Source: Lachnospiraceae bacterium (GTDB lineage: Bacteria; Bacillota; Clostridia; Lachnospirales; Lachnospiraceae). Taken from it: DNA of 64,000 nucleotides. A program made the translations under genes and the position numbers. Positions 27,712-36,453 of this stretch are shown piece after piece. Location of the stretch: positions 62,001-126,000 of the forward strand of contig JAGBEO010000036.1 of NCBI GenBank assembly GCA_017936885.1, given 5' to 3'. Each line of letters starts with the position of its first letter. Positions within the stretch are counted from its first letter, which is position 1. Below the pieces are notes generated by a model, which was not told the origin of the DNA, made no database searches, and saw only the letters and a program-made list of their open reading frames with translations.

Positions 27712-28476
27712 ATGAGTATATTGGAAGTAAACGCATTAAAAAAAGTATACACAACACGTTTTGGCGGGAATCAGGTCACAGCGCTTAAAAATGTGAACTT
27801 TTCGGTAGAGCGGGGCGAATATGTGGCTATTATGGGCGAATCCGGATCAGGAAAGACTACTCTGTTAAATATTTTGGCAGCTTTAGACAAGCCAACTAAT
27901 GGGACAGTATTGCTGGATGGAAAAGACATTACAAAGATACCGGAGGAGAAAATGGCGGAGTTTCGTCGGGATAATCTGGGCTTTGTATTTCAGGATTTTA
28001 ATTTGCTGGACACCTTTACTTTGGAGGATAATATCTATCTTCCCTTAGTATTGGCAAGTAAGCCATATCAGGAAATGAATAAGCGGCTTTTGCCGATTGC
28101 AGAAATGCTCGGTATCGGGGAACTGCTGAAAAAGTACCCCTATGAGGTGTCTGGTGGTCAGAAACAGCGCGTTGCTGTTGCGAGGGCGTTGATTACCAAT
28201 CCGCATATCATACTCGCAGATGAGCCTACCGGCGCTCTGGATTCCCGATCATCGGATGAATTGTTGCGGTTGTTTGCATCGGTCAATAGGTCCGGTCAGA
28301 CCATTCTGATGGTGACCCATTCTACTGCGGCTGCAAGTAGAGCAGGGCGTGTCTTATTCATCAAGGATGGTGAGGTGTATCATCAGCTCTATCGTGGAAA
28401 AGATAGTGACGATCAGTTGTATCAAAAGATTACGGATACGCTGACCGTGCTGATGACAGGAGGTGAGCGTAAGTGA
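27712..28476 (+). CDS. ABC transporter ATP-binding protein, BceA-like
   Basis: About 254 residues from ATG 27712, with AAGGAGG at 27697-27703. Motifs: Walker A GESGSGKTT, signature VSGGQKQR, Walker B IILADEPTGALD and the H-loop MVTHS. ATPase of a BceAB-type exporter, which frees cell-wall precursors from bound peptide antibiotics (for example bacitracin or lantibiotics in known systems); the specific drug here is unknown. It overlaps the permease gene by 4 bases. Confidence 0.93.
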   Translation: MSILEVNALKKVYTTRFGGNQVTALKNVNFSVERGEYVAIMGESGSGKTTLLNILAALDKPTNGTVLLDGKDITKIPEEKMAEFRRDNLGFVFQDFNLLDTFTLEDNIYLPLVLASKPYQEMNKRLLPIAEMLGIGELLKKYPYEVSGGQKQRVAVARALITNPHIILADEPTGALDSRSSDELLRLFASVNRSGQTILMVTHSTAAASRAGRVLFIKDGEVYHQLYRGKDSDDQLYQKITDTLTVLMTGGERK

Positions 28477-30617
28477 ATAGGGCATTGTATCGAAAATTTG
28501 CATGGAATGGAATCGAAAAAAACAAACAGCTTTATATTCCGTATTTGATTGCCGGGGGTACTATGGTGGCGGTTTTCTACATTCTGTCCTTTCTTGCATC
28601 ATCTGATGTGGTGCATAGTCTGAAGGGCGGTACTCCGATTACCATGATGCTCAGGTATGCGTCAGTGGGGAGTGGATTATTTTCAGTTCCATTTCTCTTT
28701 TATACCAATTCTACTCTGATCAAACACAGAAGAAAAGAATTAGGACTATATAACATTTTGGGTATGAACAAGAAAAACCTGTTTTCTGTTTTGATTTGGG
28801 AAACTTTGATTTCCTTCGGGATTGTAGCGATAGGTGGTGTTATTTGCGGTATTGTGCTTTCCAAAATAGCAGAACTTGTGCTTGTCAATATTATGGGACA
28901 GGACGTCAATTATCAGATTTATGTGGACCTTAAATCAGCACTTTTGACGATTAGGTTATATGCTATAATCTATCTGCTGATTCTTATCAATAGCTTACGG
29001 CGGATAAAGGAGAATAATCCCATTGAACTATTGCATAGTGAAGCTGTAGGAGAACGTCCGCCCAAAGCCCGTTGGTTTTTAGCGCTGTTGGGAATGTTCT
29101 TTCTTGTGGCTGGATATTATATGGCAAATACCATTTACTCATCCATGTTCAAGATGGCATTCTCGGATATGCCTGAGATTATAACCTACGGGACTCAGCG
29201 AAGCTTTTACTCCGTGGGAGCAATTCTGATCGGCACCTTTCTCATATTTCTCTGTGCCTCGGTAGCGATTTGCAAGCTGTTACAACGAAACAAGCATTAT
29301 TATTATAAAACCAGTCATTTTGTAACGGTGTCCTCCATGGCATTTCGCATGAAGCGCAATGGAGCCAGTCTTGCATCAATCTGTGTTCTGATTACTGCTG
29401 TTATTACTATGTTTACGTTTACCGTCGCTTTTCGCCTGGGAATCCGGGATATAATGGCAGCAAAATATCCATATGACATCGGTGTTACGATGGAGATACC
29501 GTCTAATCGTATGCTGGAAGAAGTGAAAACAGGCAATGATCGAACCATTTATCGGCAGCAGCTTCAGAGCACTCTTGCATCGCAGACTTCAGGAGCATTA
29601 GAGAAAGAGACCGACCAAATCATACTCTTTGGCTATATGGAGAATGGGATGATTGATCTTAGTGTAGATACTCGTGATATATGGGATGGAACTGCGAGTT
29701 TTGAATGGGTCAATAACGTCGTTCTGGAACAAGGAAAAGAAATAGTCAGCATTCGCATCATCTCCGCAGACGATTATAATGAAATGTGTGGAACAAATAT
29801 CCAACTTTCTGATGGGGAGTATTTATTCGCTTACACTGATTGGGATTATAGCCCGGAGAGTTTTATTCTTCCGGACGGTACACAAGCAAATCTCCAAAAC
29901 AAGACAAAGGTCGCACCGTTAAAGTCCCTTATTACATTTGATAAAAACGGACACGATGTTTCGGACAGCATCAAGTTTGTTAATTTGATAGTTCCGAATC
30001 TTCGGAATTTTCTGCTTGATGATTATAAGTTGGCTGACCATATTGGTAGCAACCATATCCTATATCAGTGGGAATGGGGAGTAGATATCACGGAAAACTA
30101 TGATCGTGTCGAGGAAATACATGCTGCCATATCTGCGGCAGCAAAAGAAGCATATCAGGAGACGAATACGGAAAAACTCAATAGTTATACTCGTGCTGAA
30201 CGGGCGGACAACGCAAACGGACTGACTGGTGGATTGATGTTCATAATGATAGTTTTAAATATTTTATTGCTTTTTGTAACTGCACTGATCATGTATTACA
30301 AACAGATTTCTGAAGGATATGAGGACCGGCGCCGATTTGTGATTATGCGAAAAATTGGAATGACAACAAAGGAGATACGAAGAAGCGTTAATTCCCAGGT
30401 CCTTATCGTCTTTGGATTGCCATTGATGATAGCAGGCATTCATTCTGTGTTTCTCATTTCGGTGGTAAATTTCCTTTTGAGCGTTGCTACTGTAGATGAC
30501 AGGCATCTTGCCGCAAAAATGACACTTTTTAGTTTTGGATTGTTTACCATCGTATATGCCGTCATATACATGGTGACTTCACGAGTATATTTTAAGATTA
30601 TAAATCGTTCGGAATGA
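28473..30617 (+). CDS. BceB-like ABC transporter permease
   Basis: 714 residues with the BceB layout: four N-terminal helices, two more, then about 220 extracytoplasmic residues (roughly 345-575) between helices 7 and 8, and three C-terminal helices (from about 585). Two FtsX-type membrane modules can be seen. The extracytoplasmic loop is the drug-sensing region in studied members and is the variable part that defines specificity. It also acts as the sensor for the adjacent kinase in known systems. No clear terminator follows; the next 220 bases hold the promoter region of another exporter. Confidence 0.92.
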   Translation: MNRALYRKFAWNGIEKNKQLYIPYLIAGGTMVAVFYILSFLASSDVVHSLKGGTPITMMLRYASVGSGLFSVPFLFYTNSTLIKHRRKELGLYNILGMNKKNLFSVLIWETLISFGIVAIGGVICGIVLSKIAELVLVNIMGQDVNYQIYVDLKSALLTIRLYAIIYLLILINSLRRIKENNPIELLHSEAVGERPPKARWFLALLGMFFLVAGYYMANTIYSSMFKMAFSDMPEIITYGTQRSFYSVGAILIGTFLIFLCASVAICKLLQRNKHYYYKTSHFVTVSSMAFRMKRNGASLASICVLITAVITMFTFTVAFRLGIRDIMAAKYPYDIGVTMEIPSNRMLEEVKTGNDRTIYRQQLQSTLASQTSGALEKETDQIILFGYMENGMIDLSVDTRDIWDGTASFEWVNNVVLEQGKEIVSIRIISADDYNEMCGTNIQLSDGEYLFAYTDWDYSPESFILPDGTQANLQNKTKVAPLKSLITFDKNGHDVSDSIKFVNLIVPNLRNFLLDDYKLADHIGSNHILYQWEWGVDITENYDRVEEIHAAISAAAKEAYQETNTEKLNSYTRAERADNANGLTGGLMFIMIVLNILLLFVTALIMYYKQISEGYEDRRRFVIMRKIGMTTKEIRRSVNSQVLIVFGLPLMIAGIHSVFLISVVNFLLSVATVDDRHLAAKMTLFSFGLFTIVYAVIYMVTSRVYFKIINRSE

Positions 30618-30727
30618 TAATAAGATAATCTGTAACAGGGGGAATAAGACATAAAAATTGTTCCATACATATTTGAACAGAAGTAAGTTTACCATTTACT
30701 TTAAGGTAGACTTAAGAATTATGTGTG

Positions 30728-30754
30728 CTTTTCTTAAGAAAAGTTTGTTATAAA
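30728..30754 (+). promoter_or_regulatory. palindrome and -10 upstream of the MacAB-like operon
   Basis: CTTTTCTTAAGAAAAG (30728-30743) is a perfect 16-bp palindrome followed by TATAAA at 30749-30754, so it covers the -35/spacer zone. A second CTTAAG lies at 30711-30716. This is a likely operator for the exporter operon starting at 30841; no regulator gene is adjacent. Confidence 0.45.
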
Positions 30755-30840
30755 TGCTGTATGTAGTTTTCATGATTTTTAATTTTTTGAAGATAAAAGG
30801 CGGGGTGTTTCGTTAAAGAGTCAGTAAGGAGGCAGACATT

Positions 30841-31542
30841 GTGGATACATTAGTAGAACTTAGGGATATTTGCAAAATATATAATCCCGGAGAAAATGAG
30901 GTAAAAGCCCTTGACCATGTAAGCCTGACAATCCGGGAAAGAGAGTTCGTGGCTATTATCGGGCACTCCGGTTCGGGCAAATCGACACTGATGAATGTAT
31001 TGGGGTGTCTTGATGTGCCCACTAGTGGGAACTATTATCTGCATGGGCATGATGTGGCAGGTATGACAGATGATGAATTGTCGGATATCCGTAATCAGGA
31101 AATCGGCTTTATTTTTCAGGGGTTTAACCTGATTCCCAACCTGACGGCATTAGAAAATGTGGAGCTGCCGCTGATCTACCGGGGTGTGGGAAAGCGGGAG
31201 CGCATGGAACTGTCGAAGGCAGCGCTGGACAAGGTAGGCTTGGAAAAAAGAAAGACACATAAGCCTTCTGAGATGTCCGGCGGACAGCAGCAGAGGGTGG
31301 CTATTGCCAGAGCCATCGCGCAGGCACCGCCGATCATTCTGGCGGATGAGCCTACGGGTAATCTGGATTCCAATTCTACCAGAGAGATTATGGATATTTT
31401 AAGGGCACTTCATGAAGAAGGCAGAACAGTCATTCTGATTACCCATGACAATGATATCGCGGCAAAGGCGAAACGGGTGATCAAGATCATGGACGGAAAG
31501 ATTGAGGAGGATTACATCAATGTCACAGATAACGGCGAATAA
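30841..31542 (+). CDS. ABC transporter ATP-binding protein, MacB/YknY type
   Basis: 233 residues from GTG 30841, with AAGGAGG 8 bases upstream. Walker A GHSGSGKST, Q-loop FIFQGFNLIP, signature MSGGQQQR, Walker B IILADEPTGNLD, H-loop LITHDND. It forms, with the HlyD-type adaptor and the MacB-type permease downstream, a complete three-part exporter like YknXYZ of Bacillus. The end overlaps the adaptor gene by 23 bases, suggesting coupled translation. Confidence 0.93.
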   Translation: MDTLVELRDICKIYNPGENEVKALDHVSLTIREREFVAIIGHSGSGKSTLMNVLGCLDVPTSGNYYLHGHDVAGMTDDELSDIRNQEIGFIFQGFNLIPNLTALENVELPLIYRGVGKRERMELSKAALDKVGLEKRKTHKPSEMSGGQQQRVAIARAIAQAPPIILADEPTGNLDSNSTREIMDILRALHEEGRTVILITHDNDIAAKAKRVIKIMDGKIEEDYINVTDNGE

Positions 31543-33340
31543 AGAGGAAAACACAGGAATGACTAAAATAGTCAATGACCGGACGGCATCAGAAAACACT
31601 GGAACGGAGACAGAAACCATGAGCGCAGAGAAAGAATCCATTGATGAGAAGACGGAAAAGACTGCTATGGAGACGAACATTACGGGTACAGAAATTACTG
31701 ATATGGAGACAGAAATGACTGGTACAGAAGCAGTAATGATTGATACAGAAACAGAAATAATTGACAAGACCAAACATAAGAAGTGGAAAAAAAGAGAGAA
31801 AAAAGAAAAGCAGCCTATGGACAAGGCAAAGAAGAAAAAAATGCGCCGCCGTATTGCAGCTTTTGTAGCAGTTGTCCTGATAGCGGTATTTTTTATCCGA
31901 AACTCTATTGTGGCAAAAAATACCAATCCGGTGGTCTACACCATGGAGGCATCAGTAGAAGATGTGGAGCAGACTTTGCGCACGGGTGGCACTGTGAAGA
32001 GTATGGAGTCAAAGAGCTACTTCGCGTCAGTAGCGGCACCGGTGAGTGAAGTCATGGTGTCTGCGGGAGATAAGGTAAAGAAGGGAGACGTGCTCTTAAA
32101 ATATGATGAAGCTGCTCTTGCACAGACCAGACAGGAGGCAGAGTTAAAGCTTGCGTCAAACGAAGGCAATTATGACAGCTCCATTTACAAAAATGATCAG
32201 TACATAGCCGACCTTTCCGAGGCAAACACGAACCTGGATGTGCTGGATCAGCAGATATCAGACAATGAAAACTATCTCAAAGAACTGCAGAAAAAAATAG
32301 AAGATAAGAAAGCATGGTATGCCAATCAGGGGGCGCTTCTGCAAGTGTCGCTCTTAGAGTGGGAGAAGACCATACAGGATGAAAAACAGGCGTTGAATGA
32401 GCGAAATGCCGAGGAAGCACAGAGAGATATGAATGATAAGGAGAAGCGGGAAAAAGAGGAAAAAGACGATGCTGCCAAGTCACAGATCGATTCAGATGAA
32501 GAGGTATATTTAGGACTGCAGCAGGAAGTGCAGTATAACGCTTATGAACAGCAGAATAATCAGGAAATACGTGATTTACAAAGAGAGGCGGCAGATGTTG
32601 AGGCACTGATTGCAGACTACAAGGAGTACCGTGCAGAGATGGTATCCCAGAAGACGACATCGGAGAACGGCGTGCTGGATGCGGGCAGCAAGGATAAGCT
32701 GGAGGCTGATACGGCGCTGCAAAAGCTGGAGAACGGAGAAACCCTGGCAGCAGTGGATGCGGTGAAGGATGGTGTCCTTGCTGACTTCGCAGGGGTGGTC
32801 ACAGAAGTGGAGATCGTGGAGGGCGCTACCCCTGCTGAGAACAGCAAACTGTTGGTTTTGGAGAGCATGGAGAAGGTTCTGGTGAGAGTCAACGTGTCTA
32901 AATATGATTTGGAGAAACTTGCCGTGGGACAGCGTGCCGAAGTGGATATTGCAGGCAGGACTTATGAAGGAGAAGTGGCCAAGATAGACGGTATGGCAAC
33001 AGTCAACAGCAACGGCTCCGCGGTGGTAGGTGTGGACATCACCATCGACAATCCCGATGAGGGAATTTTCTTAGGTGTGGAGGCAAAGGTTACCGTGCAC
33101 ACGGCACTTGCCGAGGGTGTGGTAGCTATTCCGATGGAACTGATCAACAGTGACAGAGAAGGAGACTTCGTCTATGTGGAAGACAACGGGATCGTGGCGA
33201 AGAGACGGGTCACTGTGGGTATCTCCTCCGAGAGCGTTTGTGAGATTAAGGACGGTCTGGCAGCAGGCGAGAAGGTGATCTTGTCAAACGGAGAGGAACT
33301 GGAGGAAGGTATGCCTGTGACGGCGGTTTTGCAGGAATAA
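31520..33340 (+). CDS. HlyD/MacA-type efflux adaptor with long acidic cytoplasmic N-terminus
   Basis: 606 residues from ATG 31520; GAGGAGG at 31504-31510 supports this over the start at 31502. The first ~105 residues are rich in Thr and Glu with repeating MET/GTE elements, then a Lys/Arg-rich segment and one membrane helix (about 109-125). Outside: a first lipoyl half (VSEVMVSAGDKVKKGDVLLKYD), a long coiled coil (about 200-375, with NAEEAQRDMNDKEKREKEEK), the second lipoyl half and beta-barrel domains (LVRVNVSKYDLEKLAVGQ). It links the ATPase/permease to the outside. The N-terminal extension is unusual for the family, where the helix normally starts within the first 30 residues. Confidence 0.9.
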   Translation: MSQITANKEENTGMTKIVNDRTASENTGTETETMSAEKESIDEKTEKTAMETNITGTEITDMETEMTGTEAVMIDTETEIIDKTKHKKWKKREKKEKQPMDKAKKKKMRRRIAAFVAVVLIAVFFIRNSIVAKNTNPVVYTMEASVEDVEQTLRTGGTVKSMESKSYFASVAAPVSEVMVSAGDKVKKGDVLLKYDEAALAQTRQEAELKLASNEGNYDSSIYKNDQYIADLSEANTNLDVLDQQISDNENYLKELQKKIEDKKAWYANQGALLQVSLLEWEKTIQDEKQALNERNAEEAQRDMNDKEKREKEEKDDAAKSQIDSDEEVYLGLQQEVQYNAYEQQNNQEIRDLQREAADVEALIADYKEYRAEMVSQKTTSENGVLDAGSKDKLEADTALQKLENGETLAAVDAVKDGVLADFAGVVTEVEIVEGATPAENSKLLVLESMEKVLVRVNVSKYDLEKLAVGQRAEVDIAGRTYEGEVAKIDGMATVNSNGSAVVGVDITIDNPDEGIFLGVEAKVTVHTALAEGVVAIPMELINSDREGDFVYVEDNGIVAKRRVTVGISSESVCEIKDGLAAGEKVILSNGEELEEGMPVTAVLQE

Positions 33341-33342
33341 GA

Positions 33343-34575
33343 ATGGAGATTGATATGGCACAGATATGGGAATATATTAAAATTGCCTTAATGAATATTA
33401 AAAGTAACAAGGGACGTTCCATCCTTACTATGCTGGGCATCATCATCGGCATTGCCTCCGTCATTATGATTATTTCCATCGGGAACGGCATGCGCGGCTC
33501 GATCAATGAAGAACTGGAAAATATGGGAGGAGGCTTGATCGCACTCTACACCAACAGCAATACGGATGGCAATGAGGTGGTATTTACAGAGGATGACTTT
33601 GAACTGATTGAGGAGAAAGTGGAGAATGTCAAAGGCGTCACAGCTGAATATAGTGTGTGGGGTGTCACGGCAATTGGAAGGAAGGGCGAGTTTGACACCA
33701 CACTCTATGGAGGTAACGAGGCACTGCAGTACTGCGTGGGGAAGGAGCCCATCGTTAAGGGCAGATACTTTTCACAAAATGAGTATGACGCCGGCTCCAT
33801 GGTCTGCGTCATCAATGAAACCAGCGCAAGGACACTTTTTGGGACAACAGATGTGGTTGGCATGGACTTCGAGATGAATCTGTGGGGTGTGACACAGGAG
33901 GTTAGTATCGTAGGGATCAGACAGGACAGCAAGGCAGGTATCATCTCTGCTTTAAACGGCGGCGGCTATCTGCAGGTGGAGATGCCGCTCTCGGCAATGG
34001 GAGCAGGGTTTGGCTTCTGGGTAGAGGATTTCACGGACCTGTACATTGTGGCGGAAAGCTCAGAGGATTCCGCCCAGGTGGCGGCAGATGCCATTACCCT
34101 TTTGGAGAACAAATTTAACGTGCGCGGAGAGAATAAGATCCTGATGGAGAGTTTTGCGGATTATCAGGCGCAATATGACAGCATCTTAGGTGTGATCACG
34201 CTCTTTATTTCTTTCGTGGCGGCTATCTCTTTGCTGGTAGGAGGAATCGGTGTCATGAACATCATGCTGGTGTCCGTGACGGAGCGAACCAGAGAAATAG
34301 GAATCCGTAAATCCCTGGGTGCAAGAACCCGTTCCATTCTGCTGCAGTTTCTGGCGGAGGCTGGTATCATTACGTTGATCGGCGGTCTGATCGGGATTGT
34401 AATCGGGGGACTGGGCGCTGTGCTTCTCTGTAATTCTTTCGGCTTCTCGGCACAGGTGAAGATCTCAACGGTGGCATTTGCGACGCTCTTTTCTTCGGCA
34501 GTAGGAATTTTCTTTGGAATCTATCCGGCAAGGAAGGCAGCCAGACTCAGTCCCATCGAAGCACTCAGGTTTTGA
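33343..34575 (+). CDS. MacB-type ABC transporter permease
   Basis: 410 residues (406 if ATG 33355 is used; both starts have a purine-rich site). One N-terminal helix (ILTMLGIIIGIASVIMIISI), an extracytoplasmic MacB_PCD domain (about 55-285), then three helices and the typical C-terminus FFGIYPARKAARLSPIEALRF. It starts 2 bases after the adaptor stop. A perfect terminator (34697-34739) closes the operon. Substrate unknown. Confidence 0.93.
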   Translation: MEIDMAQIWEYIKIALMNIKSNKGRSILTMLGIIIGIASVIMIISIGNGMRGSINEELENMGGGLIALYTNSNTDGNEVVFTEDDFELIEEKVENVKGVTAEYSVWGVTAIGRKGEFDTTLYGGNEALQYCVGKEPIVKGRYFSQNEYDAGSMVCVINETSARTLFGTTDVVGMDFEMNLWGVTQEVSIVGIRQDSKAGIISALNGGGYLQVEMPLSAMGAGFGFWVEDFTDLYIVAESSEDSAQVAADAITLLENKFNVRGENKILMESFADYQAQYDSILGVITLFISFVAAISLLVGGIGVMNIMLVSVTERTREIGIRKSLGARTRSILLQFLAEAGIITLIGGLIGIVIGGLGAVLLCNSFGFSAQVKISTVAFATLFSSAVGIFFGIYPARKAARLSPIEALRF

Positions 34576-34696
34576 GCAGGCGTCGGTGTAAGAGTTTGTA
34601 TTATGATGATATATAAGTTTCCTAATAAGATAATATATAAGAAAATATAATATATAAGATTGCAGACAAGATATTCAGGCATATGAAAGGCGTGTG

Positions 34697-34739
34697 ACAC
34701 TCAGGCAGGATAGATTTTGATCCTGCCTGAGTGTTTTTC
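34697..34739 (+). terminator. rho-independent terminator of the MacAB-like operon
   Basis: ACACTCAGGCAGGAT (34697-34711) pairs perfectly with ATCCTGCCTGAGTGT (34720-34734), followed by five T. A 15-bp stem with an 8-base loop. Confidence 0.92.
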
Positions 34740-34740
34740 T

Positions 34741-35149
34741 ATACTAATCACATGATAAAAGTGTCAACATTCTGTTTTTCCGCATACTGTCCATCATGTT
34801 TTTTCACACCGATCGTATGATAAAGCTGACAGTTGACAAGTCGGCATTATAAAAAGTGCTTGATGTGGAGAATGACCAAAAGTATAATGGTCTGTGAAGA
34901 TTTGGCAATGCGGAATGTATTTCTTTTGAAAAAACGCTTGCAATGATGAACAGATGTGACAGTTCAGACCCCATCGTAAACTTAAGGTCGTAAACATAAG
35001 GCATCAGATAGTCTTGAAAAACACCGAAAAACAGTGTAGAATTTAACAAGCTGGGAAAACGTTGAAGTTTGAAAAGAGACTTCGTACCAGAAGAAGAAAT
35101 TCGAGCCTGCATGATAAGCCGGCAGGTGAGAGGAAGGCATGGTTAACAT
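34741..35149 (+). other. long leader region before hisS
   Basis: About 400 bases without a convincing gene. A plausible promoter is CTGACA (34826-34831), 16 bases, TATAAA (34848-34853), giving a leader of about 290 bases. I looked for a T-box (AGGGTGGNACCGCG) and found none. A small hairpin GCCTGC/GCAGG is near 35105-35127. The leader may be regulatory, but no known class is recognised. Confidence 0.4.
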
Positions 35150-36412
35150 ATGGCACTTAGTAAGAAACCGGTTACCGGTATGAAAGATATTTTGCCGGAG
35201 GAAATGGAGATCCGCGACTACGTCATGGGCGTGATCAAAGAGACCTACGGCAATTTCGGATTTACTTCCATCGAAACCCCCTGTGTGGAGAACATTGCGA
35301 ATCTAAACTGCAAGGCAGGCGGCGAGAATGAGAAGCTGATCTTTAAGATCTTAAAAAGAGGTGAGAAACTCCGTCTGGAGGACGCAAAGAGTGAGGAAGA
35401 TCTGGTGGACGGCGGTCTGCGTTATGATCTGACGGTTCCCCTGGTTCGTTATTATTCCAATCACGCCAATGAGCTTCCGGCACCCTTTAAGGCGTTGCAG
35501 ATGGGCAATGTATGGAGAGCGGACAGACCTCAGAGGGGACGTTACCGCCAGTTCATGCAGTGTGACATTGATATTTTAGGCGAAGCGAGTAATCTGGCAG
35601 AAATTGAATTGATCCTCGCTACGACTACTACACTCGGCAAGCTGGGATTTAAGAATTTCCAGATTCGCATTAACGACAGGCAGATTCTGAAAGCCATGGC
35701 AGCATACAGCGGTTTCGCCGAGGAAGATTACGATCAGGTCTTTATCACGTTAGATAAAATGGATAAGATCGGCATCGAGGGCGTGGAGGCAGAACTTTTG
35801 GAAGCCGGATACGCACAGGACAGTGTGAGGAAATATATGGAGCTGTTTAAAGGAATCGAGACAGCAGACAACGCGATTGCATATATTACGGACAAGATCG
35901 CAGATGTACTTCCGGAGGGCGTGAAAGAAAGCTTCCAGGAAATCATTGACAGTGTGGAAGCTACCAAGGGAGATTTCTTTGATCTGGTGTTTGATCCCAC
36001 ACTGGTTCGCGGCATGTCTTACTATACAGGAACGATTTTCGAAATCGCCATGCCGGAGTTCGGCGGAAGCTGCGGTGGTGGCGGCAGATACGACAAGATG
36101 GTCGGGAAGTTTACCGGCAATGACGTGCCGGCGTGCGGTTTCTCCATCGGCTTTGAACGTATCATACTACTGCTGATGGAAAGCGGCTTCAAAGTACCCA
36201 AGGAAGGAAAGAAGATTGCTTACCTGATGGAGAAAGGACTTCCTTCCGAAAGATTATGTGCCGTAATGCAGGAGGCACAGGAAGAGCGCGCTAAAGGCAA
36301 CCAAATTCTGGTGGCACGCATGAATAAGAATAAGAAGTTCCAGAAGGAGCAGCTTACCGCACAGGGATATGAGGAATTTAAGGAGTTTTACAAGGAAGAG
36401 TTGAAGCGGTAG
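35150..36412 (+). CDS. hisS: histidine--tRNA ligase
   Basis: 420 residues. Class II synthetase; motif 1 region near FTSIETPC, motif 2 in MGNVWRADRPQRGRYRQFMQCDID, His-specific block LVRGMSYYTGTIFE and GGGRYDKM, motif 3 GFSIGFERI. The C-terminal anticodon-binding domain (about 330-420) is shorter than in E. coli but present. Charges tRNA-His in the cytoplasm. Followed 41 bases later by aspS, the usual hisS-aspS order in Firmicutes. The site GAGAGGAAGG lies upstream of ATG 35150. Confidence 0.96.
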   Translation: MALSKKPVTGMKDILPEEMEIRDYVMGVIKETYGNFGFTSIETPCVENIANLNCKAGGENEKLIFKILKRGEKLRLEDAKSEEDLVDGGLRYDLTVPLVRYYSNHANELPAPFKALQMGNVWRADRPQRGRYRQFMQCDIDILGEASNLAEIELILATTTTLGKLGFKNFQIRINDRQILKAMAAYSGFAEEDYDQVFITLDKMDKIGIEGVEAELLEAGYAQDSVRKYMELFKGIETADNAIAYITDKIADVLPEGVKESFQEIIDSVEATKGDFFDLVFDPTLVRGMSYYTGTIFEIAMPEFGGSCGGGGRYDKMVGKFTGNDVPACGFSIGFERIILLLMESGFKVPKEGKKIAYLMEKGLPSERLCAVMQEAQEERAKGNQILVARMNKNKKFQKEQLTAQGYEEFKEFYKEELKR

Positions 36413-36453
36413 GAAATAATAGTTTAAAATTCAGACATGAGGAGGAAAACACA

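Noticed and set aside
34804-35112. 102-codon minus-strand ORF before hisS
   Set aside because: No recognisable family, no good ribosome-binding site, and composition like random intergenic DNA.
34741-35149. T-box riboswitch before hisS
   Set aside because: The conserved AGGGTGGNACCGCG antiterminator sequence and a clear terminator are not present.
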